A stretch of DNA of 64,000 nucleotides from Moraxella sp035181385 (GCF_035181385.1 NZ_JAXCJK010000001.1:1-64000), one strand, 5' to 3'; shown: positions 7,590 to 17,041, numbered from the stretch's first letter. Translations and numbers: made by a program. The notes: a model not told the origin generated them from the sequence alone.

Positions 7590-8549
7590 TTAGGGGCGTT
7601 GGTTTTGAGCATAGATGGCTGCTTGTAGCCAAATGTTTGCTTGAATAAAATCATTTACCTTAATGGCTTGTGTGGTTTCATCGGCCATGGCAGCAATGCG
7701 TACTACAAGTGGTGTAGCATCAGGCTCTTTGAGAATGACCACATCAAATAACATCAATTCTTTATCAAAAAAACTGTCTCTGCTGATGCCCAATACCTGA
7801 CCTTGGCACCATGCTTCATCTTCTTGACCAAATGTCTCACCAAACAAATAAATGCAACTGTGGCCAAAATTAATCTCAACAGGTGCAAGGCTTTCACCAT
7901 CTGTAAGATCGGTGGGTGTCCATGTGCGGATTTGTTCTTCAACATCATCTGGAACTTGTCCATTGTTGGCACTGACAATGTCGTTAAATGCACGATGATA
8001 GCGAATGGCGATGGGGTCATCAATCAAGATGGTTTCTTCTTGGTTGCTTGGTTTGATGTTGTACGCCCATGCACTTAGATTGACATAATAGGTTTTTGGT
8101 GTTTTGTATTCGGTATGATTAATGGCGTATAGCTGATCAAAAGCATAAATGATGGTGCCATCTTTGGTTTTAAGGCGTAAAATGGCATCAGATGTTGCAT
8201 TACAGCGAATGATGCGTTCAATTTGACACTCAACACCATAAGGACTATCTACCGCAGGAAAAGCATTGATGAATGCTTTTGGTGTACCATTTTCTAGGCT
8301 TAATATCTGCTTGATATGGCAGGGTGTATCGTTTGCGATGAGCAACTTATTGTCTGATGGGTGGCTTTTTATCAAGCCATTTGGTAAGCTGGGATTATTA
8401 AGCATTGCTTGTAGCCAATTTGGAACATCTTCACTGATGTTTTCTGTCAAGATGGCCCAATGGTCTGCGTGGCCTGCATTTTCATTGCCAGGCAAATCTA
8501 TTTTGTTGGGTGGAACTTCGTGTTTGTAGGTATAGCGTATTTGATTCAT
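7590..8549 (-). CDS. Hypothetical protein, 319 aa, family not recognised
   Basis: I do not recognise this protein. It has no signal peptide or membrane helix, so it is probably cytosolic. It is acidic, rich in Asn, Asp and Ile, and looks like a mixed alpha/beta protein without a nucleotide-binding or obvious metal-binding motif. The first 60 residues contain a His-rich stretch (ENAGHADHWAIL). Codon use and a gene-sized open frame with its own terminator support a real gene. It is divergent from the lolC-like gene, with a 198-base shared upstream region. The start at 8549 follows a GAG-containing ribosome-binding site. Confidence 0.75.
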   Translation of the reverse strand: MNQIRYTYKHEVPPNKIDLPGNENAGHADHWAILTENISEDVPNWLQAMLNNPSLPNGLIKSHPSDNKLLIANDTPCHIKQILSLENGTPKAFINAFPAVDSPYGVECQIERIIRCNATSDAILRLKTKDGTIIYAFDQLYAINHTEYKTPKTYYVNLSAWAYNIKPSNQEETILIDDPIAIRYHRAFNDIVSANNGQVPDDVEEQIRTWTPTDLTDGESLAPVEINFGHSCIYLFGETFGQEDEAWCQGQVLGISRDSFFDKELMLFDVVILKEPDATPLVVRIAAMADETTQAIKVNDFIQANIWLQAAIYAQNQRP

Positions 8550-8747
8550 GGTATTTTCTCATAAACAATTGCTGTTTTAATAAGGGGCATTCCCTAAAAA
8601 ATCAAGGCATGAGCGTTATTTGAGTGTCAATTTAAATGTTAATTTAAAAAAACGGTGTGTTGTCCGCTAATTATCATCTCAAAAATAACCAAAAAAATAA
8701 CCAAATGGTGTAAACTATACAGTTATTTATTTTTTTGAGAAAATTCT

Positions 8748-9989
8748 ATGTTTCGTCCTTTGGCGTTGTTTATTGGATTAAGATATACCAAAGCTGAACG
8801 CAAAAATGGCTTTATCTCGTTCATTTCGTTCATTTCAATGATTGGGCTGACGCTTGGCGTGGCAGCACTGATTACGGTGCTGTCGGTCATGAATGGTTTT
8901 GATCGTGAGATGAAAACTCGCATTTTGGGCATGATACCACAGGCGTCTGTCATGTCTTATGACATCATGCCAAACTGGCAGGAGATTTCTGATACCATCA
9001 TTAAAAAAGATGATAATGTCAAAGCGACCGCACCATTCATTCAATTGCAAGGAATGCTGGCGGCAAATGGGCAGGTTTCAGGCGTCATGGTATTTGGTAT
9101 TGTACCAGAGCTTGAAAAAAATGTGTCCATCGTTGATGATTATATGACGCAAGGTGCTCTGACCAGCTTAAAATCAGGTGAATTTGGCATTGTGCTTGGT
9201 GAGGGTATGGCTCAGAACATGGGTGTGAGTGTGGGTGAAAAAGTAACGCTTGTGCTACCTGAGGCCTCTCCATCATTGGTGGGTGTGATTCCTAGATTTA
9301 AGCAGTTTACTTTGGTGGGGACTTATCATATCAGTAAAGATGTTGATGGTGTGATGGGGTTTGTTGCCATGCGTGATGCAGGTGTGATGTTGAGATTGCC
9401 AGAGGGTGCTCAGGGCGTAAGATTATTGACTCATGATATCTTTCAAGCACCTGATGCAGCCAGAAAGGCAGCCAGCCTTGATGTCAATTTATATCCTACC
9501 GATTGGACAATGACACATGGCAATTTATTTAATGCAGTCAAGATGGAAAAGTCCATCATTGGCTTATTGTTATTTTTAATCGTCATTGTTGCTGCTTTTA
9601 ATATTGTGTCTAGTCTTATCATGCTTGTTACAGATAAAAAATCTGACATTGCAATCTTAAAGACTTTTGGTGCATCATCAAAGCTTGTCATGCAAGTGTT
9701 CATCGTGCAAGGCATGATTATTGGTGTGATTGGTACGATTGCAGGGACGATTTTAGGGCTTGCTTTGACTTTTACTGTTAATGATATTGTTACTTATATT
9801 GGGCAGATTTTTGGTGTGTCGTTATTAACATCAGGGGCTTATCCTGTAGACTTTTTGCCAACACAAATTGAGGTATTTGATATCATCTTGATTGTGGTTG
9901 CTTCATTTTTACTAAGTTTTTTTATGACAATTTACCCTGCTTTGCGTGCATCTCGCATTCAGCCAGCTCAGGCTTTGCGTTATGAATAA
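8748..9989 (+). CDS. lolC: Lipoprotein-releasing ABC transporter permease (LolC/E family, probably LolF type)
   Basis: This inner-membrane permease extracts mature lipoproteins and hands them to LolA. The 413 residues show the Lol layout: a first membrane helix near residues 25-50 (IGLTLGVAALITVLSVMNGFD), a large periplasmic domain, and three C-terminal helices (about 270-295, 315-345, 375-400) ending in ALRYE. lolD follows after 6 bases. Only one permease gene is present, as in species that use a LolDF transporter with a single hybrid permease (established for Acinetobacter and Neisseria relatives). A second permease elsewhere in the genome cannot be excluded. Confidence 0.92.
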   Translation: MFRPLALFIGLRYTKAERKNGFISFISFISMIGLTLGVAALITVLSVMNGFDREMKTRILGMIPQASVMSYDIMPNWQEISDTIIKKDDNVKATAPFIQLQGMLAANGQVSGVMVFGIVPELEKNVSIVDDYMTQGALTSLKSGEFGIVLGEGMAQNMGVSVGEKVTLVLPEASPSLVGVIPRFKQFTLVGTYHISKDVDGVMGFVAMRDAGVMLRLPEGAQGVRLLTHDIFQAPDAARKAASLDVNLYPTDWTMTHGNLFNAVKMEKSIIGLLLFLIVIVAAFNIVSSLIMLVTDKKSDIAILKTFGASSKLVMQVFIVQGMIIGVIGTIAGTILGLALTFTVNDIVTYIGQIFGVSLLTSGAYPVDFLPTQIEVFDIILIVVASFLLSFFMTIYPALRASRIQPAQALRYE

Positions 9990-9995
9990 GGATGA

Positions 9996-10673
9996 ATGAT
10001 GAGTATTATTTTAAAAGCTGATAACATAACTAAAGTCTATGATGAAGGCAGGATCAGAACGCCTGTACTGATGGGTCTAGATTTGATGGTTCATGCAGGC
10101 GAACGCATTGCCATTGTGGGCAGTAGTGGCTCTGGTAAGAGTACGCTGCTACATTTGCTTGGTGGGCTGGATATACCGACAACAGGTGAGGTTTGGATTG
10201 ATGGCAAGTGCCTTAATCATCTGAACGAAACTGAGCGTGGTCAATTGCGTAACCAGTATCTAGGGTTTATCTATCAATTTCACCATCTGCTACCTGAATT
10301 TACTGCTACAGAAAATGTTGCCATGCCACTACTGATGCGTTCTGATGTTGCTATTAATGAGGCGCGTAGGCGAGCTGATGCAATGCTAGACAAGGTGGGA
10401 TTATCGCACCGCACACATCACAGACCCAGCGAATTATCTGGTGGCGAACGACAGCGTGTGGCGATTGCTCGTGCTCTTATTACCAATCCAAAGCTGATTT
10501 TAGCAGATGAGCCAACAGGTAATTTAGATGATGATAATGCTCAAACGGTGTTTGAGTTGTTGTCGGATTTACAAGATGCTTTTGGTACAGCATTGCTTAT
10601 GGTAACACATGACAGACAGCTTGCTGCACGGGCTGATAGACAGCTAGAAATGCGTGGTGGTCAATGGATTTGA
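9996..10673 (+). CDS. lolD: Lipoprotein-releasing ABC transporter ATPase LolD
   Basis: This 225-residue ABC ATPase powers lipoprotein release from the inner membrane. The Walker A motif GSSGSGKST lies at residues 42-50, the signature LSGGERQR at about 146-153, and the Walker B with LILADEPTGNLD follows. The Q-loop region FIYQFHHLLPEFTATENV is typical of LolD. Two adjacent ATG codons follow the ribosome-binding site AGGA; the second would remove one residue. It is co-transcribed with the permease and converges on the DUF2062 gene with only 27 bases between. Confidence 0.95.
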   Translation: MMSIILKADNITKVYDEGRIRTPVLMGLDLMVHAGERIAIVGSSGSGKSTLLHLLGGLDIPTTGEVWIDGKCLNHLNETERGQLRNQYLGFIYQFHHLLPEFTATENVAMPLLMRSDVAINEARRRADAMLDKVGLSHRTHHRPSELSGGERQRVAIARALITNPKLILADEPTGNLDDDNAQTVFELLSDLQDAFGTALLMVTHDRQLAARADRQLEMRGGQWI

Positions 10674-10700
10674 TGGGTTTGTTTTAAAGCAAGAGATTCA

Positions 10701-11342
10701 TCAAATAGAAGAATCTTCATCTTCTTGATGTTGTTGGGTCTGTGCCAACTCTCGTTGTTTATGCCCTTTTTGAGTATTAAATTTGGGTGCTTGGGCGTTA
10801 TAACCTGCCCGTTTTTGCCAAGTACTGATGATGTGGTAGTGAAATATCCAACGAAATAAAAGCCCAAGTATGATACTGGTGATGATTGCACAGACGGTCA
10901 AGCCCACTATAAAGGCTTTTGGTGAAAATAGATGATGCATAAAGGGGCTTACCCCTTGACCTGCCACCCATAGTGTAAATTCAGATAAAATCACGCCAAT
11001 TGTACGAATGCCAATCACAGGTTCGCCTAAGATGAATGCACCTAACGAATATGCAAACCAAAATACAGGAATGGTCGTTAAGGGATTGGTGATCCAAGTG
11101 AGTGCAACGGCCATAGGGATATTTGCACGGATTAATAATGCACCAATGATGGCAAGTGGCATTTGCCCTGGCAGGGGGAAAAAGGCACATAATACGCCAA
11201 TGTACACCGCTCTTGTCAGAGCATCACGGTGCATATGCCATAGGCGTGGGTCTGTAATAAAAGGTGCGAACCACTTCATGATGCGATTTTCATGCAGCTT
11301 TTCTGGTGTGGGTAGCCATTTTTTTAATGTTTTTTTGGGCAT
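10701..11342 (-). CDS. DUF2062 family membrane protein
   Basis: The 213-residue protein has the DUF2062 hallmarks: RAVYIGVLCAFFPLPGQMPLA and the TWITNPLTTIPVFWFAYSLG region, with three or four membrane helices between about residues 45 and 170. The C-terminal tail is hydrophilic and Gln-rich (ELAQTQQHQEDEDSS). The family is widespread in Proteobacteria and has no well-established biochemical function. It is transcribed singly and converges with lolD. Confidence 0.82.
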   Translation of the reverse strand: MPKKTLKKWLPTPEKLHENRIMKWFAPFITDPRLWHMHRDALTRAVYIGVLCAFFPLPGQMPLAIIGALLIRANIPMAVALTWITNPLTTIPVFWFAYSLGAFILGEPVIGIRTIGVILSEFTLWVAGQGVSPFMHHLFSPKAFIVGLTVCAIITSIILGLLFRWIFHYHIISTWQKRAGYNAQAPKFNTQKGHKQRELAQTQQHQEDEDSSI

Positions 11343-11447
11343 GACAAATGGTGATTGATGAATGTTTGATCATTATACCAAAAAAATACATTTTTGGCTT
11401 TGTGATTGTGCAGTTGTATGTTGGGTTTTTAGTTAAATTGCAGGTCA

Positions 11448-11467
11448 TGACTTGCAAACAGTATTTT
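11448..11467. promoter_or_regulatory. 20-bp near-perfect dyad upstream of orn
   Basis: TTGCAGGTCATGACTTGCAA is a palindrome with a single non-complementary pair (positions 6 and 15). It lies 95 bases before the orn start, in the divergent region shared with the DUF2062 gene. It has the look of an operator for a dimeric regulator; the regulator is unknown. Confidence 0.4.
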
Positions 11468-11562
11468 AATTAAGGCATTTTAATGATGGATTAAACAATG
11501 GGCTATCAAGCTAACACAAGGTATGATACAATGCTTGGATTTATTTTCATAATGGTCAAATC

Positions 11563-12159
11563 ATGAACGGTAAAATTAACATCACCCACCCAAAACCTTC
11601 AAAATCCAAAAAAAACACCAAAAAAGCACTCATCTGGATTGACTTGGAAATGACAGGGCTTGACACACTTAATGATGAAATCATTGAGATTGCTACCATT
11701 GTAACCGATGATGATTTAAATATCCTAGCTGAGGGTCCTGTGATTGCCATCAAAGTGCCAGATACCGTGCTAAATTCAATGGATGATTGGAATAAGAAGC
11801 AACACGGTCAGTCAGGTCTAATAGACCGAGTGCGTCGTAGTACGGCGACTTTGGCAGATGCTGAAAATGCAACCATTGAATTTCTTTCTAAATGGTGTGC
11901 TGAGGGCATATCGCCGATGTGCGGTAATTCAATCTGCCAAGACCGCAGATTTTTGGCAAGACAAATGCCCCAATTAGAACGCTATTTTCATTACCGCAAC
12001 CTAGATGTATCAAGCATTAAAGAGCTGTGCTACCGCTGGCGTCCTGATGTGGCAAGCGGCTATCAAAAGGGTGGGGCACACTTGGCATTAGATGACATTC
12101 GTGATTCTATTCGTGAACTTCGTCATTATCGTGAGCATTTTTTTAAGCTACTTGATTGA
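11563..12159 (+). CDS. orn: Oligoribonuclease Orn
   Basis: Orn is a 3'-to-5' exonuclease that finishes RNA decay by degrading two- to five-base fragments, including pGpG. The 198 residues carry the DEDDh catalytic set: D27 and E29 in WIDLEMTGLD, an Asp in NSICQDRRFLARQMP, and the C-terminal His/Asp in GGAHLALDDIRDSI. The N-terminus is about 20 residues longer than in E. coli and lysine-rich (KPSKSKKNTKK); no internal ATG lies nearer to the conserved start. The stop codon lies inside a perfect 20-bp palindrome. Confidence 0.95.
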   Translation: MNGKINITHPKPSKSKKNTKKALIWIDLEMTGLDTLNDEIIEIATIVTDDDLNILAEGPVIAIKVPDTVLNSMDDWNKKQHGQSGLIDRVRRSTATLADAENATIEFLSKWCAEGISPMCGNSICQDRRFLARQMPQLERYFHYRNLDVSSIKELCYRWRPDVASGYQKGGAHLALDDIRDSIRELRHYREHFFKLLD

Positions 12160-12175
12160 TGGCATATGCCATCAA
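12156..12175. repeat. Perfect 20-bp palindrome overlapping the orn stop codon
   Basis: TTGATGGCATATGCCATCAA reads the same on both strands and contains the TGA stop of orn (12157-12159). There is no T run after it, so it is not a classical terminator. It could stabilise the mRNA end or bind a dimeric protein. Confidence 0.6.
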
Positions 12176-12218
12176 ACCAAATACCGTCCTATTGCATCGC
12201 CAGCCATTTGCTTGTCAA

Positions 12219-12551
12219 TCATTTGGTGATGTTGGTATACTTTTCAAAGTTTTTAATATAATCATCTAAATTGTCAGACAGCATTTGTTGATATTGGGCG
12301 GTATAGAATTTGATGATTTCCTCTTTTTCTTTTTCAAAGTCGCTTGATTTAATAAAGCCAATTGAAGCAACAGAAGCACTATAACGAGCTGATGCATACA
12401 TGAGCGATGAACCAACTTGACCTGCGTGTGATTTTGGTGATAGTTGGCTATTGGCAAGATTGATGAAGGCATCAGCACGCTCATAAAAGGCGTTTACTTG
12501 GGCTTGAAATTCCTCAGGACTTAGATTGGGCTTGTTGGCTTGTTCGTTCAT
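12219..12551 (-). CDS. DUF3144 family protein
   Basis: This 110-residue cytosolic protein resembles DUF3144 members known from Acinetobacter and Pseudomonas: FYERADAFINLANSQL near residues 23-38 followed by GQVGSSLMYASARYSA. The usual family length is about 80-110. The C-terminal part is helical and charged (SDFEKEKEEIIKFYTAQYQQML). No catalytic motif is visible and function is unknown. It is convergent with orn. Confidence 0.72.
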   Translation of the reverse strand: MNEQANKPNLSPEEFQAQVNAFYERADAFINLANSQLSPKSHAGQVGSSLMYASARYSASVASIGFIKSSDFEKEKEEIIKFYTAQYQQMLSDNLDDYIKNFEKYTNITK

Positions 12552-12651
12552 GCGATATTCCTATTGAATTAATTGTATTAAATGTTGGAAATTTGTGATA
12601 TTTTGGGTAATTTTACTGTCAAAACATCAATTTTTAACAAATTAAAGTAAA

Positions 12652-12697
12652 AAATCAAAAAGAGAGCAAGAAGCATACTTTGCTTTCTTTTTGATTT
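12652..12697 (-). terminator. Terminator downstream of metK
   Basis: An 18-bp stem with one G-U pair (12652-12669 with 12680-12697) and a 10-base loop has A/T-rich arms on both sides. On the minus strand it is followed by a T6 run. It lies about 125 bases beyond the metK stop and could also insulate the DUF3144 gene. Confidence 0.75.
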
Positions 12698-12822
12698 ATT
12701 GTGATGATTGCCAAAATGACAATGTTGAAGCATCATTTGGTTTGATAGCAAATTTATAGCAAATTTTGACAATTTATTGTTAATCTATTTTATTTATCTC
12801 AACTTATCCAAACCTGCTTTGA

Positions 12823-13989
12823 TCACAAGCCTGCATCGGCTCGTAGAGCATCGGCACGGTCAGTTTTTTCCCAAGTAAAAGCATTGTCTGAGCCTGCCCG
12901 CCCAAAGTGTCCGTAGCTGGCAGTGATTTCATACATCGGTTGTAATAAGTCTAGCATATGAGTAATGCCATATGGACGCAGGTCAAAATGTGCACGGATT
13001 AAGCGTTCAATGCTTTGGTTGCTGATTTTGCCAGTGTTAAAGGTATTTACTGAGATAGAGGTTGGTTCGGCAACACCAATGGCATAGGAAATTTGCACTT
13101 CACAGCGGTCAGCAAGACCAGCAGCGACAATATTTTTGGCAACATAGCGACCTGCATAAGCAGCACTTCTATCCACTTTGCTTGGGTCTTTACCAGAGAA
13201 TGCACCGCCACCGTGTCGTGCCATACCGCCGTAAGTATCTACAATAATTTTGCGACCCGTAAGCCCTGCATCACCCACAGGGCCGCCGATGATGAACTTG
13301 CCTGTTGGGTTGATGTGATACAAAGTATCTTTGTGTAGCAATTGACTTGGAATGACAGGTTTGATGATTTCTTCTATGACAGCTTCTTTTAGGGCGTCAT
13401 AACCGATGTCTGGACTATGCTGGGTGGATAACACAAGAGCATCTATGGCAACTGGTTTGTGATTGGCATCATAGCGTAGGGTAACTTGTGCTTTGGCATC
13501 TGGGCGTAGCCAGCTTAGCGTGCCATCTTTACGCAATTGTGCTTGACGCTCCATCAAACGGTGCGAGAGTTGAATTGGTGCTGGCATGAGCACATCTGTT
13601 TCGTTGGTGGCATAGCCAAACATCAATCCTTGGTCGCCTGCACCTTGATCTTCTGGTCGGCTTCTATCAACGCCTTGGGCAATTTCAGGTGATTGCTTGC
13701 CAATCATATTGATGACCGCACAGCTGTCGCCATCAAAACCCAAATCTGAATGATTATAGCCGATTTTATTGACAGTGGTACGCACGATATTCTCGATGTC
13801 AATATTGGCATGGGTGCTAATCTCGCCTGCTAGAATGACCGCCCCTGTTTTGGTGAGGGTTTCGCAAGCGACACGAGCGTCTTTGTCTTGGCTTAAAATA
13901 GCATCTAGCAAAGCGTCTGAAATTTGGTCAGCCATCTTATCAGGATGTCCTTCGGACACAGATTCTGAGGTAAACACTTGATAATTCAT
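12823..13989 (-). CDS. metK: S-adenosylmethionine synthase MetK
   Basis: MetK makes S-adenosylmethionine from ATP and methionine, the methyl donor and radical-SAM cofactor used by several products of this window (RsmG, RsmD, RimO, the radical-SAM protein at 38293). The 388 residues include SEGHPDK near the start, GAGDQGLMFGYA, the phosphate-binding GGAFSGKDPSKVDRSAAY, and the C-terminal FGRAG. A TTG two codons upstream is open, but the ATG at 13987-13989 (MNYQVFTSES) matches the family start. I saw no SAM riboswitch in its leader. Confidence 0.97.
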   Translation of the reverse strand: MNYQVFTSESVSEGHPDKMADQISDALLDAILSQDKDARVACETLTKTGAVILAGEISTHANIDIENIVRTTVNKIGYNHSDLGFDGDSCAVINMIGKQSPEIAQGVDRSRPEDQGAGDQGLMFGYATNETDVLMPAPIQLSHRLMERQAQLRKDGTLSWLRPDAKAQVTLRYDANHKPVAIDALVLSTQHSPDIGYDALKEAVIEEIIKPVIPSQLLHKDTLYHINPTGKFIIGGPVGDAGLTGRKIIVDTYGGMARHGGGAFSGKDPSKVDRSAAYAGRYVAKNIVAAGLADRCEVQISYAIGVAEPTSISVNTFNTGKISNQSIERLIRAHFDLRPYGITHMLDLLQPMYEITASYGHFGRAGSDNAFTWEKTDRADALRADAGL

Positions 13990-14281
13990 AAACAATCACT
14001 TATAAAAAAAATAATAAAAAAATTGTGCGAATTTTGGTGGCTTTTTTAGGCTTGACAAAATGGTCTGATGACCAAACGCACAAGGTGAATTGCAGTGTGT
14101 TTATCATGAGTGGTGTTAATGATATTTGGTACAGATAAAATCACAAGGCATTTGGGGGAAAATTATAAGATATTTTCATGCAAATTGCTAATGAAATATT
14201 TTTATGTATGGGTTGAAACTGGTGATTTTTTTATTGAGTCTTTTGCCATTAAAGGTAAATTTATAAATTTACTTGGATTGA
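13990..14281. other. Gene-free region between metK and the MFS gene
   Basis: AT-rich DNA that must hold the metK promoter on the minus strand. A small dyad TGGTC-TGAT-GACCA lies near 14060-14075. A 60-codon rightward frame at 14110-14292 has no ribosome-binding site or family resemblance, and I do not regard it as a gene. Confidence 0.45.
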
Positions 14282-15469
14282 TCATTTTTTAAGGGGTTGT
14301 TGATTGGCCTGTTTTTTCATCAACAACCAAGCCACCATCAATGCCACCACTTGCACAGCGATGATGAGTGCTACGGCCAGCTTCCATTGCCCCTGTGTAT
14401 AGGCGATGGCGCACGCCCAAGCACCGATGCTACCACCGCCATAGTAGCCCATATAGTATAGACCAGAGGCAAGCGATCGCCCTTGGCTGACCTGACTACC
14501 GATGTAGCTGATGGTTGCCGCTTGAGTAATGAATACGCCTGACGACATGACAATCAAACCTATAATGATGAGCCAAAGCGGTGTGGCCAATGTCATTATT
14601 AGCCCCATCATTGAACATAATATTGCACTGATGATGACATTTACCGTGCCAAAGCGTATGATGAATTTGCTTGACATGGGTGTGATGACCATGCCAATAA
14701 GATATAGTGAAAAGATGTTAGCAAGATGTGATGCGTCCAAATGGTAGGGGCTACTTGCTAAGTGCAGATTAATAAAAGTAAAACAACCGACTAATGAAAA
14801 TAGCACACAACCACCCAGCATACAGGCACTGATAACCTGACGGTTTTTGCTATGCAAAATCAGTAGGGTAAAGGCGTTTTTAAAATCGCCACTTTTAATG
14901 AAATGCCGAGAGTTTGGCAGGGTTTTTAGTGTCCATATTGCACCAATGAGTGTTAAAATCGCCATCACCAGATATGCCTGCCGCCAGCCAATCAGCTCAT
15001 GAAGATGCCCTGCAAAAAACCGACCACTAAAACCACCAAGTACTGTCCCTGCGACATACAAGCTTGTCATTTGTGCGACATTTTTGTTGTACTCTTCGCT
15101 GATATAAGCAATCAGCACTACTGTAATGCCAGGTATGGTCAAACCTTGTAAAAACCGCCATACAGACAGCTCATCTACCGAGCGACTCATACCAACCATG
15201 CCAGTGGGCAGGGCAAGAAGTAGTAGCGAGCCAACAATGAATACTTTACGCCCAAATGTGTCTGATAATATGCCGATAAAAGGTGAGATTAGTGCAATTG
15301 CCAGCACGGTTGCACCAACTGAAACACCGATTGCCACCTCAGAAGCATTAAAATCTGCTTTCAAAATTGGTAAAATTGCTTGCACTGAATACACTTGCAA
15401 AAAAGCAAAAAAACCAATCATGGCGATTGTGAGTTTTTCAATAAAATTAGGTGTGTAAAATGTTTTCAT
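14282..15469 (-). CDS. Major facilitator superfamily transporter (YnfM-like)
   Basis: This 395-residue protein has twelve predicted membrane helices. It shows the MFS loop 2-3 motif GILSDTFGRK (about residues 70-79) and the helix-5 region VAGTVLGGFSGRFFAGHL, typical of the drug:proton antiporter-like YnfM/MdtG branch. Substrate cannot be told from sequence. It is transcribed alone and is divergent from the UbiH-type gene at 15671. Confidence 0.85.
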   Translation of the reverse strand: MKTFYTPNFIEKLTIAMIGFFAFLQVYSVQAILPILKADFNASEVAIGVSVGATVLAIALISPFIGILSDTFGRKVFIVGSLLLLALPTGMVGMSRSVDELSVWRFLQGLTIPGITVVLIAYISEEYNKNVAQMTSLYVAGTVLGGFSGRFFAGHLHELIGWRQAYLVMAILTLIGAIWTLKTLPNSRHFIKSGDFKNAFTLLILHSKNRQVISACMLGGCVLFSLVGCFTFINLHLASSPYHLDASHLANIFSLYLIGMVITPMSSKFIIRFGTVNVIISAILCSMMGLIMTLATPLWLIIIGLIVMSSGVFITQAATISYIGSQVSQGRSLASGLYYMGYYGGGSIGAWACAIAYTQGQWKLAVALIIAVQVVALMVAWLLMKKQANQQPLKK

Positions 15470-15670
15470 GATGTGAAAGCTTTTATGCTAAACGGCCTGA
15501 TTATTGTATCATGGTTTGGGTGCTTTGACTGAGTTTAAAAATCATTACTTTGTGAATATCAAGATGAGTTTAACAAAAATTTTAGTGCGTTTTTGTGGAT
15601 TGTGGTACAATTTTATATCCGCTTTATGCTGTTTTAGTTTTTGCATGAATGAATATCAATTTGATATAAG

Positions 15671-16990
15671 ATGACCAAAATGATAACAACTGCCAATACC
15701 GATAATCATACCCAAGATTCATCAAGCCAAAATCATCATGATCAGCAAGACACCAATCATGTCATCATTATTGGTGGTGGTCAGGTGGGCCTATCTTTGG
15801 CGTTACTGCTGGCACATCAGGGTATTTATAGTACAATCATTGAACAGTTTGCCTATCCAGCCATCAGCCCTGATGATGATAAACACCGTGCTGTGTATTT
15901 AGATAGTCGCAATACAGCATTATCAAGGCGTACGGTACAGATTTATACTGAAATTGGGTTGTGGGAGAGTATGCAAAGCCATGCTTGTCGTATTGATGGC
16001 GTAGAGATTAGCGAAGTGGGAGGTTTTGGGCGAGCAAAGCTGGATAAGATGGCCGAGGGCGTAGAGAGCTTTGGTCAGGTCATAGAAAATGCGTGGATGG
16101 GTCGCCAGTTATTATTGGCGGTGCAGGCGAGCGATTTTGTTTGTTTGATTGATGATGCAAGTGTTGTGGACATTCAGCAAAATGACACATCAGCATCTGT
16201 GGTTTTTCATAAAAATGGTAAAACGCATTGTTTGTGGGCACCTCTTGTTGTTGCCTGTGATGGGAAAGATTCCATCAGCCGTCAGATTTTAAAGGTTGGT
16301 ATTGATACGCATGATTATGGGCAGGTAGGTATCGTTGGGGTAGTTGAGACTGACAAACCGCATCAACATATCGGCATTGAGAAATTTTCGGCTGTTGGAC
16401 CGCTTGCGGTATTGCCTTTGACCGATGGGCGTGGTGATGGTGTAGATGGTACAACTCAGGGTTATCGCCGTTCTGTGGTGTTTATTTGCAAGGTTGGTGA
16501 GCAAAAGCGTTATCTTGAAGATGATGAGTATTTTAAGGCTACTTTGCAAACGGTATTCGGGTCAGATGCAGGCAAGTTTATGGCGGTGGGTCGTCGTGGG
16601 GCATATCCACTGTCTAAGGTGTTGGCACATCGGCAGGTTGTGGGTCGTTGCGTGATCATGGGGAATGCCGCCCATACTCTACACCCTGTGGCAGGACAAG
16701 GGTTTAATTTGTGCCTGCGAGATGCGTATGCTTTGGCAAATATGCTTGGTGCTAATAGACGCCAGAATATTGATTATGACTTGGGCAACTTCGCCAACCT
16801 AAGAGCCTATGAACAGGCTCGTCAAAAAGACCAAAAACGAGTGATCCGCTTTTGTGATACGGTGGTGGATAGCTTTAGCAATGCCAATCCTATGATGAAA
16901 TTTGCTCGCAATGTGGGCTTGGTAATTTTTGATAAAGTGCCAGGTATTAAGCCTTTGGTGGCAAGCTATGCGATGGGACTAAAATCTTAA
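15671..16990 (+). CDS. FAD-dependent aromatic monooxygenase of the UbiH/COQ6 family
   Basis: Family members hydroxylate the ubiquinone ring. The 439 residues carry an FAD dinucleotide-binding motif IIIGGGQVGLSLALLLA (about 32-48), the VVACDGKDS motif (about 196-204) of this class, and the second FAD motif GNAAHTLHPVAGQGFN (about 334-349). The first 30 residues are hydrophilic, His/Gln-rich and outside the conserved fold. UbiH, UbiF and UbiI cannot be separated by eye, so no symbol is given. The gene is followed by two tRNA-Ser genes. Confidence 0.88.
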   Translation: MTKMITTANTDNHTQDSSSQNHHDQQDTNHVIIIGGGQVGLSLALLLAHQGIYSTIIEQFAYPAISPDDDKHRAVYLDSRNTALSRRTVQIYTEIGLWESMQSHACRIDGVEISEVGGFGRAKLDKMAEGVESFGQVIENAWMGRQLLLAVQASDFVCLIDDASVVDIQQNDTSASVVFHKNGKTHCLWAPLVVACDGKDSISRQILKVGIDTHDYGQVGIVGVVETDKPHQHIGIEKFSAVGPLAVLPLTDGRGDGVDGTTQGYRRSVVFICKVGEQKRYLEDDEYFKATLQTVFGSDAGKFMAVGRRGAYPLSKVLAHRQVVGRCVIMGNAAHTLHPVAGQGFNLCLRDAYALANMLGANRRQNIDYDLGNFANLRAYEQARQKDQKRVIRFCDTVVDSFSNANPMMKFARNVGLVIFDKVPGIKPLVASYAMGLKS

Positions 16991-17041
16991 AAAAGTGTTA
17001 AAAGATAAAGTAAAAATTTTTTAGAAAATAGCAAAAAATGC

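Noticed and set aside
12578..12772. 64-codon leftward frame between the DUF3144 gene and metK
   Set aside because: It overlaps the metK terminator hairpin and has no start signal.
13990..14281. SAM riboswitch upstream of metK
   Set aside because: I could not find the conserved SAM-I or SAM-II core; only a short dyad is present.
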